A DNA stretch of 64,000 bases, from positions 127,286,556 to 127,350,555 of the forward strand of contig OZ038382.1 of the NCBI GenBank assembly GCA_964036045.1. Direction: 5' to 3'. Below are positions 11,637-23,282 of the stretch, one piece after another. Origin of the DNA: Eutreptiella sp. 'Long Island Sound 2002'. Its lineage: Eukaryota > Euglenozoa > Euglenophyceae > Eutreptiales > Eutreptiaceae. The translations under genes and the position numbers were made by a program. The notes under the pieces are model-generated. The model ran no database searches. It had not been told where the DNA came from and saw only the letters and a list, made by a program, of their open reading frames with translations. Position 1 is the stretch's first letter. Each line of letters starts with the position of its first letter.

Positions 11637-11770
11637 CTTGTGGGCCACTCCTGATTTGGTCCCCGGCTCCGAAGCGTTGGAGACCGCCCAGACGGCTAGG
11701 TTGATGTCGCCAATCCGCCCACGTTTGGGCCACTGCTGATTTTGTTTCCTGCTCTAAAGCGTTGGGGTTC
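11637..11770 (+). repeat. Detached remnant of the 85-bp satellite
   Basis: About one and a half units of the 8.4-10.2 kb satellite (CTTGTGGGCCACTCCTGATT, then AAGCGTTGGAGACCGCCCAGA) reappear here, immediately before the second copy of fragment X. Satellite plus fragment X was therefore duplicated as one block. A short TATACCAC repeat lies just upstream (11605-11640). Confidence 0.75.
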
Positions 11771-11795
11771 TTTTTCAGACGTTCCCCTCACCCCA

Positions 11796-11996
11796 ATGGC
11801 TCTACTTTTTGTTGACTATGTCTTGAACACAGTTAATGCTGATCGCGTTGGGCGCGTCATTGAACCACCCGGTGATGACTTGGAGGGCGTGCATACATTA
11901 CCGATTAGCGACCTCAACGATGGGACACGGAGTGCACCAAGCACCAAGTACCCCATGTGGCCACCAAGTAGTTGGGACTCGGCCAATCCCGGATAG
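11796..11996 (+). pseudogene. Unknown coding fragment X, copy 2 (truncated)
   Basis: The ATG at 11796 begins MALLFVDYVLNTVNADRVGR, which differs from copy 1 by a few residues; similarity holds to the GDDLEGV segment (about 11890) and is then lost. The rest of the frame to 11996 is unrelated to copy 1. It is preceded by TTCTTTTTCAG, a good splice-acceptor shape, as in copy 1. Confidence 0.4.
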
Positions 11997-12337
11997 TATC
12001 ACATGGTGTCATTTGCACTAGAAACAAAATGAGGCTCGAGAAAAGAGCCGTGACAGGGCCATGGCCAACATCTGTGTGCCGGCACAGGTAACAAAATCAG
12101 GCTCAGGAAAAGAGGCTTGACGAGGCCATGGCCAATGTTAGTGTCACCATTTCAGGCCACCAAGGCACTGGCATGGGGCCAAATATAATAGCATGCTTAT
12201 ACGCTCCACCTTTGGTACACCAAATAGGCAGAGGAAAATATAGAGAAGCGAAAAGGCTACACAACATGCACCCGCTACAAGTAGTTACAGAATGCACACA
12301 TGTAGATGAGGTCAGATTTTGTGTCGCTGGACTTGGG

Positions 12338-12535
12338 CTATGCACCACGACTGGTGTTTAGTTGACAAGCCACATGCAACTCAGCTACCAACTGCTTGGC
12401 CAGCTCATTGATGAACTACTGGTCATGCTCCAGCTGGATGGACGCATCTTTGGGGTAGCCATACGCCACCTTGCGCCACTCTACACAGATGAGGACCTTG
12501 GGACACGTGTCCTCCTCTGTGGCAGGATCGGCCAT
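12338..12535 (-). pseudogene. Unknown coding fragment Y, inverted copy
   Basis: Read on the - strand from an ATG at 12535 (MADPATEEDTCPKVLIC, then WRKVAYGYPKDASIQLEH). An in-frame TAG lies at 12416-12418, after which FINELAKQLVAELHVACQLN continues to a TAG at 12338-12340. The + strand copy at 10330-10468 has the same protein but its TAG one codon earlier, so the two stops arose separately, plausibly both from CAG. The similarity extends past the last stop to about 12293, which makes a large inverted repeat with 10328-10510. Confidence 0.4.
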
Positions 12536-12539
12536 TGAA

Positions 12540-13086
12540 GGTTGCGTCTTGGCCTCCGGGCCTTCCCTTTTTGCTCGGAGGCAGCATCCTTGCCCTTCAG
12601 TGAGGTGGGGATGGTGTGAAAACTCTCCTTGATCCCCGAAAGAGCACCTTCAATTTCAATTTTTTAACAAAAATTACATGACTTAGCACCACAAAAACTT
12701 ACAAGTGTCTACCGCCAAAAAAATTAGACGACTTGATGTTTTTTTGTACACAAGTTACATTTTTCACTTGCAGGGGGGGGGGGGGGTTAATGTTCTTAGG
12801 AACAAACTGGCATCACACCAATTCAGTGGTCCCATTTGTTGAAAGGGTGTGATGGATGGTCATTTCTTGTCAACTGCCTCTACAGCTCAGGGTTTCTACT
12901 CGCAATACTCAGACATTGACGTGTATTTACCATTTGCCATAGTTCGCCACGAAGGTTTACATGGCAATCGGCTGAGCATTGGATGGTAAGACGTCCATTT
13001 CAGTGCTTGTCATGGGCTGTAGCATTTTGCCCCGTCTCACTTACTGAAATCCCTCCCTCTTCTCCAGTTATCTGTGTTTCTCTTTT
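12540..13086. other. Non-coding spacer with poly-G run
   Basis: Sequence from 12540 to 12640 may continue the fragment Y reading frame upstream on the - strand (a Lys/Arg-rich stretch). A G run lies at about 12774-12786. Nothing else recognisable. Confidence 0.35.
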
Positions 13087-13656
13087 TTGCCTTCTGTTTT
13101 GCGGATCAAGAAACACCACATGAATGCCGCAGGGCTGTCAATTTCCTGGCGGTCGGTGCCATGTGAAACAACGATGTCACGGAGCATCGGAGGAGTCAGT
13201 GGAAGGACCCGTTCCCCTGCCATGGTTCTCGAAGGGGAAGGGTGCGCGTGCCATGGCCTGGGAGGGCTGGATTCCTGGAAATCCGCATTGGACCTGACCT
13301 GGATGATGCCTGATACTGTGTCTGGCCCTGGCCCTGTCTTCACAGCGCTTCCAGTGTTGGGGCCCTACATTCTGGCATCCCCAAGGGACGCCCTTAAGAA
13401 TTTGTGTTACAGCTACTGCCCTGAGACTGCACAAGTGGCCAAGTCGCCGTGTGACCGCAATGATGAGGCCCAGAATTTCATGTACGACGCCGAGGCCAAT
13501 ACCCTGCTGCACAATGACCAGTGCCTTGGGGTCGAAAGGCACTCAAATCGTGGCTTCAAGGGCCTTGCACTGATGGAATGCCCGCAGTCAAGAGAAGAAG
13601 GTGCACACCATTCAGGGAACAAGTCACACAAGAATGAAAGATCCCCCCAGAAATAG
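13087..13656 (+). CDS. Candidate exon with ricin-type beta-trefoil (CBM13-like) lectin repeat
   Basis: An open frame of 189 residues. Its second half holds one and a half repeats of the beta-trefoil pattern: GPYILASP, an LCYSYC segment, then QNFMYDAEANTLLHNDQCLG and a later ALMEC. The Q-x-F-x-Y-D then CLG then hydrophobic-x-C order is the usual QxW/CBM13 repeat layout, a sugar-binding fold used by many secreted and non-toxic proteins. There is no toxin enzyme domain here. The first 90 residues show no domain and may be intronic. The start is uncertain, and no signal peptide was seen. It is isolated; no neighbour shares its theme. Confidence 0.35.
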   Translation: MPSVLRIKKHHMNAAGLSISWRSVPCETTMSRSIGGVSGRTRSPAMVLEGEGCACHGLGGLDSWKSALDLTWMMPDTVSGPGPVFTALPVLGPYILASPRDALKNLCYSYCPETAQVAKSPCDRNDEAQNFMYDAEANTLLHNDQCLGVERHSNRGFKGLALMECPQSREEGAHHSGNKSHKNERSPQK

Positions 13657-13814
13657 TAGTGCCCCAACCAGCCACACAGCCACAGACAGTATGTGGACAG
13701 GTGGCCTGTGGAGAAGCTGTGGTGAATTGTTTGTTCCAAGTGTCATGTGTTGTATGTTTGCACGATGTGATATGTGGTATGTGTGTGCACCTGTGTGTGC
13801 GCGCGGCCCCCACC

Positions 13815-14075
13815 ATTATGGAAACACCGGGGCCTCCGCCGCTTTGGGAACACCGGGGCCTCCGCCGGTTTGGGAACACCGGGGCCTCTGCCGCTTTGGG
13901 AACACCGGGGCCTCCGCCGCTTTGGAGCAGGGGCCTCCGCCACTTTGGGAATGCTGGGGCCTCCGCTGCTTTTGGGCAGGGGGCTCCGCCGCTTTGGGAA
14001 CACCGGGGCCTCTGCCGCTTTGGGGCAGGGGCCCCACCATTTTTGGGAACGCTGGGGCCTCGCCGCTTTGCCCCC
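13815..14075 (+). repeat. 26-bp GC-rich minisatellite
   Basis: About nine to ten copies of a 26-bp unit (CCGGGGCCTCCGCCGCTTTG plus GGAACA), with a shorter variant in which GGAACA is replaced by GAGCAGG or GGGCAGG. It is followed by a C run at about 14069-14087. The unit length is not a multiple of three, so all frames stay open; the open frames on both strands are not called. Confidence 0.85.
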
Positions 14076-14099
14076 CCCCCCCCCCCTCCGCCCACAGTG

Positions 14100-14870
14100 G
14101 CGGCTACCCCCGAGTCCCCTCGGTCGTGGGCGGACCAGGTGGGGATAGGGACGCCCCGTGGGGGGATGGTGCAAGCAGGTGCAGTCCCACTCCCCCACAT
14201 AGCGGCGGACACACCGGAGTCTCCTTGGTCCTCGACAGACCGTGTGTGGATAGGGGCGCCCTGTGGGGGAACAAGACGTGGGTTCCGCGCGATCCTTAGG
14301 GGGCCTGCCGCTTGCACGATCGTGGCTAGGGTCCAAGCCCGGTCACCTACCAACTGCCGGGGCTGGCATGGCGACCAGCACGGTCAGCGTCCCGGGCAAT
14401 CCTCAGGCATGTTTTGGGCCAGAATGTCCACTGAGGGAGGGTTTGCTGTACCGCGTACTGGCACCTCAACCATGTGGGCTGTGCGGCAGGGTGAGGGATC
14501 AGGCTACGGACCAAGCCCCCGTGACCCGCTGGCCAAACGCCGCCCTCCTGTAGTACCCGGCAGGCTAAGGGCCCACACCTGTGAGACTGTGTCCCCACCC
14601 CCTTGGGGGGGTGGCAGCTGAGCTGGAAGTGGAGCCAGATTCCCTGCCTCGCCCCCCTCCAGGGCTCCTAGGTGGTGCCCAATGCACACGGTCGGGGGTG
14701 GCGTGGGCTATGTGTCCATGGGGAGGAGACGAAGAGGAGAGCCGCCACCATGATGCTGAACCGGACTAGGCCTGCGGTTAGGGTCCCTCCCATTGAATCG
14801 ACGGTCCTGATTGGTGGGGGCCGGCAGGCACCATGGGGATGGTGCGCGGGTGCGCCCTACTGGGGGACGT
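14100..14870. other. GC-rich spacer, no supported gene
   Basis: Open frames exist on both strands, but they follow from high GC and show no recognisable domain. I see no repeat longer than a few units here. Confidence 0.35.
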
Positions 14871-14953
14871 CATCTCCTCCTCCTCCTCCTCCTCCTCCTC
14901 CTCCTCCTCCTCCTCCCCCTCCTCCTCCTCCTCCTCCTCCTCCTCCTCCTCCT
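14871..14953 (+). repeat. (TCC)n trinucleotide microsatellite
   Basis: About 27 TCC units with one CCC interruption, followed directly by a (TG)n tract (14954-14966). Confidence 0.95.
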
Positions 14954-15244
14954 GTGTGTGTGTGTGCGTTTCGAAGGACACAGGTCCAAACTGCACTCAC
15001 AACTCATTCTCCAACTCCAGCTGTCATAGAAAGGCACCCGGTGATGCAATTTTTGTTGTTTGAGGCCTGACAAGGCAAATCTACAATCAGACAACCACTT
15101 TGTTGCTCTGTCTGTCCACTTTGTGCAGGTGTGCGTGCGCGCACGCGCTAAAGACAGTGGTACCAAGATATAGGCCGGGGCTTTTGTACCAATGGGAACG
15201 AAGACAGGCTCTGGGGCTCTGACCTTAATCAAGATTTGTGACTA

Positions 15245-15850
15245 GGACTGAGCTGGATCCTTGTGGTTCTCTTGAAACTGATTGAAAAACAGATCATTTT
15301 CGCCTCAAAATGGATCACCGCATGGCACCACGGCGTGAGAGACTCCTCATTGAACAACCATTTGCAATCATTTGATAGCCCAATTGCCATAGAAGAAGAA
15401 CAACCATCATTGGACACGTCTACATAACATACTGGTGATCATTCTAGACGTTCAAGACGATCCTCCTGAAAACGGGCACAACCGCTTAAAATGGACCACC
15501 ACATGGCACCACAGTGTGAGCGACGCCTTATTGAACACCCATTTGCAATCATTTGACAGCCCACGTGCCGCGGAAGAAGAACAGGCGTCATTGGAGACGT
15601 CTACATGACACACTGGTGATCATCCTGAACTCTCAGGACGATTACCCTGAAAAACAAGCCAAAAAAGGCTCATTTCCACCTCAAAATGGACCACTGCATG
15701 GCACCACGGCGTGAGAGATACCTCATTGAACACCCGTTTGCAATTATTTAATTGCCCAATGGTTTTGAAACAAGAACGGCCATCATTGGAGACGCTTGCT
15801 TGAGACACTGGTGATCGTCCTGCAGTTTCAGGGCGATCCTCTTGGAAGAG
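15245..15850 (+). repeat. Three-copy tandem repeat, 181-195 bp unit
   Basis: CATGGCACCAC anchors lie at 15321, 15502 and 15697. Each copy has AAAATGG(A/T)CCAC, the anchor, GTGAG, ATTGAACA(C)CC(A/G)TTTGCAAT and a GGTGATC(A/G)T motif. Copies are roughly 80 percent alike by eye. Confidence 0.85.
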
Positions 15851-17074
15851 AAGCTCCTCTTGAAAAGCAATCAATTTTGGGACACCAAATTAGCCGTAAA
15901 ACGGGGTAGACAGCTAAGAACCTTGTCTCACGTAATGCGCATTTGCACTGCGGTCGCTTTGAGGTAACAAATAATTTTAATTGTCTGCTGCTGTTGTTGG
16001 TTGATGCCTGCCACTGTAATACATTTTTTTTGCCCAACCTAGACCCTAAAATGGATTGTAAAACTTCCATTAGGAGACCCAGTTCGGTAATCATATGGCT
16101 TATCCAAAATGTCTTCCCCCAGCAAGCCTTTATTGAAGGCTAGTACTGGAGGCTTGTACTGGTTTGAAAGTGGCAGCAAACCAAGAGAAATATCGTTCCC
16201 TCCATGTGCTCCAGATTGATCAAAATGTTTGAGCAATAGGTGCTGTGATACCCATACCCCCCCACCGCATGACCCCTCTGTTTTGTGACCAAAATGGGAT
16301 CAACAGCAGATCAGAAATGCATTTTTTACAAAACTGATCCTAGACCATTTGGGATGCTCAAACAAGTATTATCAGCCCATTTTAGTTCAATTTAGGCCCA
16401 GTTGACACCTACAAAGTCCCAAAAGTGCTAAAATGAGCCATGGAACCAAAAATGCCTCTGACCCGATAAAGGCTTTGCCCATGGAAGCGAAAAGCGCAGA
16501 GGGGTCTGGAAAGTAAGCACAATCCCCCCCCCCCCCCTGCAAAGTGGTCTACGGGCCCAAAGGTCTGTGGGTGGTCAAGTCAGCCCTGGCTGAGATTGCG
16601 CATCTTAGAATCAGCCCTTTGGACAGGCCCTCCTCAGGCCCAAGCATCTTGGCCACATCTTGGCTTTAGCCTGGGGGGTGCAACTCCATTTTCTCCTTTG
16701 GCTGCGTGGTCATGGAAGAGTTGAACGAATCGAAATACCAAACAAATCAAAACGCGGTGAGCTGACTATATTATAGGTCAGGACACCCTATGGATGCAGG
16801 AGATTAGGCAACAAGATGTGATGCCATGATGTATCTCTGGTAATGGGTTTCACTTCACCCGTGTCACGAGAAGTACACTCACCGTCTTAACGCGTAGGAA
16901 CGTCGGAGCACATGCAGTCTCAGCACACGCACACAAATATTCACACACAAGCGCATGTATTGCAGGAGCACACACACCTGATAAACACCCCATCTTGTAC
17001 GTTCCCTTTGCAACATGCTCTCTTAGACTTTATCTGGTCCTGCACTGGAGCCCGGTGCTGTGTTCAGTCAAACC
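15850..17074. other. Non-coding spacer
   Basis: There is a C run at about 16526-16540 and CA-rich sequence at 16917-16975. No domain, RNA gene or larger repeat recognised. Confidence 0.35.
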
Positions 17075-17420
17075 CTAGCATCTGCACAAATCTGCGGAAT
17101 GGAGGCCCAGAGATGAAGAAGGAGTGGACGATCCAAGGGCCAGGGTAGCAACAGGTCCTGTTCCCGGACACCAACGTGCGGTGTCGTTACCCCAGGGCTT
17201 CGACATGCCCCGCCGCAGAGGGATGGCCCAGTGAGTCTTGTTCATTCTCTGCTCATACACAGCCCCCATGCGCCCCCTGATGAATGGGTTGAGAGCCTTG
17301 ACCAGGAGTTCTTTGCGGGTCAGCCAAGGCTACCGTTTTGTGAAAGGCCTCGGGTGGGCAGTGGACAAATGCACTTTGGTGTTTGCGCTGATGGGCACAC
17401 AGCAGGTCACCACTGATGGT
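17075..17420 (-). pseudogene. Unknown protein fragment with in-frame TAG
   Basis: On the - strand a reading frame with protein-like composition runs from about 17420 to 17075. It includes KELLVKALNPFIRGRMGAVY, EQRMNKTHWAIPLRRG and MSKPWGNDTARWCPGTG. A TAG interrupts it at about 17327. I do not recognise a family. It is called because the sequence is balanced in composition and not repeat-derived, in contrast with surrounding open frames. It may be an exon or a broken element gene. Confidence 0.2.
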
Positions 17421-18540
17421 CGACGGTTGGCCTGCTGTGGGTGGGGGGTTTCATTAGCAGTTGTTGGTCGGCGCTTTCCCGAAGTTGAGGCGGGACACAG
17501 TCTGGCGCGGATGTTTTCGACTTGCAGACCACTCTAGACATGGTTTGGCTGTGGGATGTCACCTGTGGACGCCATATGCATGCCACCCAACCAACTTAAA
17601 TGATGACACACACTTGTGTGGCTGTTACTGAGGAAAAATGGCCATAGGTTTCGGAAAATATGACTATTTATGCGAGCTGACGGTTTTGCTGCTGTTTTAA
17701 ATACCCTCATTATGCTGCACAAAAATGTGCCTCCATGCAGCTTACAAGTATCCATCCCCTTGTGCACGCACAATGAGCCATCTTTAGGTCCCATGTGCTG
17801 TGGTTGGAATTTTGAAAAAACCAGTCCCCAAAAGCCAGGGATCACGCGTTTTTGCAGCACATTGACCATTGGGTTGCGCAGCTCAAAACTGCCTTGAAAA
17901 GGGCCCATTTTAGAAACGAAATGGTCAAGACTGGGTGATACACCATCTTTTCCAATGCAAGGGGATGTAGTGCCCTGGGACCATAGTCTTGACTGCGTTT
18001 CGATTTGGAAAGGGCACAAGGTATGTTGAACAACTGGTGCTTGCTTGGGTTTGCAGGAAACAGTTCTTTTGTCCCTGGGGGTTGGTTGCATGTAGGGCTG
18101 GAGCCCCAGCCCCTAACCCTCATCAGCAACAGCCACACTCACCCGGGGCACAGCCCCAAGATGGCAGGTGTTGTGTAGTCGAATTTCCCTTGTTTTCACT
18201 CACGGTAATGCTTTGGAAGGTGGAATACTGGATTGCTGGGGGGGGGGTTGAGACCCGAGAAGGATGGGAGAACCCTTGTTAACCTACCAAATGTCTGCAT
18301 TTTTTCTTCTGAAATCCGGTGGCGTCCTGTGGGGTATACAAGGGGCAGGGACAGGGCCTTATTGGTGGTTCCCGGATACGCTCAACTGTGATGTGGATGG
18401 TTTCATGTTTTGCAGTTGTGAAACTCTTTTTTTGGCAGATCCAAAGGGCATGGGGAAAAAGAAACAACTGTTGACTGCGGGCACCTGGGTTTCCTCATGA
18501 GGAGTCGCAATGCCCAACCCACTTTATAAAGTTGGGTTAC
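17421..18540. other. Non-coding spacer
   Basis: No recognisable gene or repeat; a G run lies at 18239-18247. Confidence 0.35.
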
Positions 18541-18720
18541 CGTGCGAATCCTAAAGATTTGCGAAAATAATTAATTCCTGGCACAAGGTGTTGTTGTCCG
18601 CAAAAAAAAACGCAAAAAAATAAATTAATTATTGGCTTCATGCCCTACGCAAAAATGGGTTCCGCAAAAAAATCGCAAAAATAAAATAATTTTTGCCCCT
18701 GCCCGCCTTTTTGCAAGAAT
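18541..18720 (+). repeat. A-rich CGCAAAAA-type repeat, copy 1
   Basis: This segment contains several CGCAAAAAA/AATTAATT blocks, including GGGTTCCGCAAAAAAATCGC followed by AAAAATAAAAT. Almost the same order recurs at 19335-19510, so it is a dispersed AT-rich repeat and not random low complexity. Confidence 0.7.
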
Positions 18721-18850
18721 GCCAGAATCGCGGGAGAGTTTGCCCCACTGCTTGTTGTCCCCCTCTTTCCTGTCTCATTCCCCTGTTCTGCACCTTGCTA
18801 TGCTTTCAGAGAATGATGCATCCGGGATTGTCACAAGTGTTAAAGTAGTG

Positions 18851-18972
18851 GAATTTGGCTGTTGATGTGCCCCAAAGCAGATAAAGGGGCTAGTTCGGGA
18901 CGTGGATATTTGAATGTGGCTGTTGATGTGCCCCAAAGCAGATAAGGGGGCTAGTTCGAGATATGGATATTT
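18851..18972 (+). repeat. Two-copy tandem repeat, 61 bp
   Basis: GAATTTGGCTGTTGATGTGC at 18851 and GAATGTGGCTGTTGATGTGC at 18912 start two units about 90 percent identical by eye, each ending in TGGATATTT. Confidence 0.9.
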
Positions 18973-19334
18973 GGCCCACTCGCCCAAACCAACCTAAACA
19001 AAACGCGACCACAGGGGTGGCTCGCCAGGCTGTGCACGCGACGGAGGAGTTAGAACCCCTTGGGCACTGGACCAGCTAGGGGTCCTAACCAAGGGTCTTG
19101 TCCCCAAGGCGGGGTCACTCACACCTTGCGTAATCACACCTTGTTGCCTGCCTTATAAGAGGGCAAACTCTTCAACAATTGCCACTCGGCGAGCTAGCTG
19201 ACTGTCAGTTTCCCATGGTATGTTATGGACAAGTTTGGAACTGGTTTGTTGAGTGTGTAGGAATGGTCTGCAATCCCAGAGTCCAAGGTACGTACGATTT
19301 CTTGCAGTAGCAACAAAATGAATCAACCCCAATC

Positions 19335-19510
19335 CCCAAAACGCAAAAAAAAAACCGCAAAAAAATTAATTTTTGGTGCAACACCCAACGCAAAAACGGG
19401 TTCCGCAAAAAAAATCGCAAAAATAAAATTATTTTGGCCCATTTTGGCCAATTTTTCATGCTGCCGCAAAATTTTTGCTTACCATTAATTCAAAACACCC
19501 AACACAAAAA
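19335..19510 (+). repeat. A-rich CGCAAAAA-type repeat, copy 2
   Basis: A second copy of the 18541-18720 repeat, with the shared core GGGTTCCGCAAAAAAAATCG. Between the copies (18973-19334) nothing else was recognised. Confidence 0.7.
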
Positions 19511-21990
19511 TTAGGATTCCGCGAAACTTGCATAGGATTTGCACGATAGGGAAATGCATACACACTAAAAGCGCCCCATCCCACACCACTATGTCCTTGC
19601 TTTCTTTGATTCCCTCCAATCCAAGAAGGCAGAAAAAAGGTATCTTTTTTCGGACACCAAATCTGGGTTTTTGCATTTTTCCAAAGAAAATGTTATTTGA
19701 GGCATCTTTTGTTTCAAATGCTATCCACTGTCTCATTGAAGAAGAGAAATCAAATTGTTAAGGACTGGTGGGACCCAATTCAAAAAGTTGCCAAACGTCT
19801 GGTTGGTCAAAGATGTAGCTAAGTAGTAGTATGAAAGAAGAAGTTTTGGAGGCTAAGTAACACAATTTGCGTGCTGTACTAGTGGACCACTCGTCGCGTG
19901 CTTGACCCCTTTTGAAAGCAAAACATGCACGTGTGCGACCTCTTCTGGCCCCTTTGTTTGATCTACATTGGTGCACCCCCCCCCCCCCCCGGCCCCGGTG
20001 AATGAAGGCCTGGTAGAGTGCGAGGACCACAGGCATAGCTCCCAGGTTAGCCTCGGCGAAGGAAGGCCTGGTAGAGCGTGAGGGCCTGCCACAGCTCCGT
20101 CGCACTGCATTGCCAAGGTGGCCTGCAGTGGACAGTTGAGCTAGGGCCGGTGGTGTGGGGGATGGTCCCTGAAGATGGACCGGGCACTGCCGTGCACTCT
20201 TGTGGGGTGTGTTGGTGGGCGGGGCTGCTCACTACCACCAGCAAGGAAGATACTCCGCCGTGGACAAAGTGCGAATACTTTGAGCGAAGATATTTCTGCA
20301 ACGCGCTCGCCATGAATGGCGCTGCGCACAGAAGATATTGCTGCAACGCACTACCAGCAAGTCACACATTGGTGAGTGAGCACCCATGGCCTTGTGTGAC
20401 ATTCGCGTTGCTGGTTGTGGTGAGCACCTCCCACCTCGGGGTCTTCGTGATGACCGCATACCGGGCACTGATCAGGCCGTCAGGGGACGACGCCATGGGC
20501 AGAAGTTGCATTCGGGATTCCCACCTAGGAAGGTGGATGCCCGCGGCAGCGCGGATGCCCACATTAGTACGGATGCCTGCTTGTCATAGCAGAAGGTTCA
20601 AAGGCGAGAGGCCAATACGCGCCGCCACAGGCGAACAGAGCCAACCACCAAGGCCTTGTGCCACCCCCCCCCCCCCCTGCTAATTCTGCGGGTATTGGGT
20701 TCCAGAAGTGAACTGAACTACCCTCGTAATTTTGTAAAGAGGAGTTTGACTGCAGTGCACCAAGAGCGATCCTAGAAAAAATCCACCTAATCGTGCTCCT
20801 CTTCATTGTATTCTTCTTTCTTCCCTCTTTTGAAATTGGAATCTGAGCACGTTGTTATCTTTAGCCTTATACACTCATTCATTGAAGGGGTAATGCCAAC
20901 CACATGCCCCATAAATCTGCCCCAGGACCGCCTTTGTATGCTGTGTCATCCATAACTGGCTGTTTTGAACCCTTATTCGCCGTTCTGACAAGCTGTTGGC
21001 AAGTCAAGAGACGTCGTCTGGTAGGACGGTACTCCATGTGAAAAAGCACTTGGATGTTTGGAGACACCTACTCTGAGAAAGCAATGTTGTATCCTGCTTC
21101 CTATTGTCTTGTTGGTTGCCTTTTTGAATTGAATACGACAATATACCCCCAAATTTGGGACCGGCCTGCTAGTTACGTTTCCAACAAGAAACAGGCCAAT
21201 CTCCAAGTATACATCTTTGGCACAACGGCTACTTACACCCCAAAAGTTTTGTCACAGTGGCTGCTGAGATTAGGGATGTGTGCAGCACATGCGGGACCCT
21301 ATTTTGGCCATCGCAAACACATTGAAATGGGTTTCAGAGCCCAAATAGATTCTGCTGCACTGCCAGCTGCAAGCTGCAGTGCAGAGTGTATGCACTCAAA
21401 TCACTCCAAGTATGCACACACATCCCCCCTGTAGGCACACGTGTGCCCCATGGGACTTTTTTGCTTGCTTTGCTAGCTTGAAAGCACTCAAAAGCACCCC
21501 CCCCCCCCGTCTGCACATGTTGCCAACCTTGCCTGCACGCACCCTTGTGTCCACACGTCATTTTCCTTGTATGCACACATATTCAGCATGTCTATGTGCT
21601 TGTGGGGGAGATATGTTTGCATGTGCTTCTCTTGTCCTGTGCCAGTAAAATTGGCTGCCCTCAAGACCCTTAGCATACGTCTGTGCAGCAAGGTGCACAG
21701 ATTATTTTTGCCCCGTTTTGAACTATTTTGGCTTGTTTTTTAGGCAAACCCACCCCCGTTTTGGGGGGAAAACCCAGTGATTCGGGCTCAAAATTTCGCC
21801 TTGAAGTTGGCATAAATCAGGGCAGGTGCTGCATTTCTGTTTCAAAAACTCAGTCCTTGGCCCCCAACACACCTTCCCTTTGGTTGCTGTGTTGTTGGAG
21901 TCACGTGGAATCACAATATCGCCGTCCATTTCCAAAAAAATTTCTTCATCTGTCAGTTTTTATGCAGTCTTTGCACCCTGTAGCAGCAGG
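19511..21990. other. Spacer with C runs; no supported gene
   Basis: C runs lie at about 19977-19990, 20666-20677 and 21498-21507. Two segments around 20000-20100 repeat AAGGCCTGGTAGAGYGYGAG. A 201-residue open frame at 20078-20683 (+) has no recognisable domain and is not called. Confidence 0.35.
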
Positions 21991-21999
21991 GAAAGTGGG

Positions 22000-22085
22000 T
22001 ACCACAATGGTATAGTGGTATCTACACCGTGCTACCGTTTGGAAAGCCTCAGGTTCAATTCCTGGTTCATACAAACCGGAACATT
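22000..22085 (+). repeat. tRNA-like sequence with A and B boxes
   Basis: TGGTATAGTGGT (22008-22019) fits the pol III A box and GGTTCAATTCC (22052-22062) the B box. A five-base T stem TCAGG/CCTGG closes around TTCAATT. I could not build a good acceptor or anticodon stem, so a tRNA pseudogene or tRNA-derived SINE head is likelier than a working tRNA. Confidence 0.4.
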
Positions 22086-22089
22086 TTTC

Positions 22090-23280
22090 GCTTTGCTTGC
22101 AGTCGTCAACCTGATGGGGCTGTCAAATGCAAACACAACATCCATGGAAACATTGCTGGTCTTCAAACTTGTGATCCCCATGCTCTTCACACCAGGTGTC
22201 ATGAGGGCAGTGGCATACAAATGCACGCACAAATTCCATGGAAACATAGGAATGATTGGCGCCACGAACAGAAAAATTTGCCATGAGAATTGTCTGTTAA
22301 CGGAAATGGAACAAATTTGCACAGAGGTATTCATCAACACAACATGAACACCTTCAGTAAATGGTCTTTTTCACCGCCACTACCGGAAATCCACTGATTC
22401 GGGCTAATGTTTTGGGCTGATTCGGAAAAACCGGGTCCCCGAAACAGGGGCCGGGGTTGTTAAGGGGTTTTGGAGGCAAGTAAAGGCACACATAACCCCA
22501 TTTTTGAAGGTGCAGAAGTTAAAATAATGAGCGGAAATATTGCGCAGCCAATTTGGGTTCCCACACGGTGTGCAAGATGTTTCTGGCCGTAGTGTGGTGC
22601 AAGTACCCCGTTTTCCCCCCCAAGGGCACAAATACATGTGTGTACAGGCAACACCCACATGGGCACGCACATCCCTGCACAGAATCTGTGTTCAGTTTCG
22701 CTCATTTAGCTTTTGGCGGGCTCAGAGATAGCAGAGGAAGAGAGGCCTCAGGATGGTGGTACAATTTCAATTCAGGGGACATAAGAGGGCCACTGGGAGA
22801 GGTGCCCTGGATGAGCTCTATGCATATTTGTTGACATATGAGATTGCCCGATAGGACCCTAGTAGATTGTACAGGTGTAGGAAAGGGATGCCCTTGACGC
22901 ATTCTGCATTCATGTCTTCACTTGTCAATCGATTGTGGTCGCCGAGACCCAAGATTTCATCAATCAGCCCAGGGGTCCGAATTTCTGAGCACTGCCAAAG
23001 GCCAAACAAGGATGTTTTCTCTGGGATGGGAAACAAGGAGGAAGATTTTCTGAGGGTGATGTTCAACCCACAATCAAAATTGAAGTGCAAGATCAAAAGT
23101 TGGTATGCCTGTTGTGACCAGTTGTGACCCCAAATTTAACCATTTTGTGCAGACCCGGATTGGCCAGATTCTTGAGTATCAGATGGGTGGGCAGACAGGG
23201 ACGACGAGGCAGGGGAGGGGCCGCAGGAAACAGGGGTCCAGAAGAAATAATGAGAGGGTGTCATGAGCCTTGAAAATGTT
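22090..23280. other. Non-coding spacer
   Basis: No recognisable gene. A 173-residue open frame ending at 22347 runs through the tRNA-like element and is not called. Confidence 0.35.
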
Positions 23281-23282
23281 TT

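Noticed and set aside
19400-19460. Dinoflagellate spliced-leader-like sequence (TTTTGGCC)
   Set aside because: Only a short TTTTGGC match; the rest of the 22-nt leader is absent.
22000-22085. Functional tRNA gene
   Set aside because: A and B boxes are present but the acceptor and anticodon stems do not form well; called tRNA-like only.
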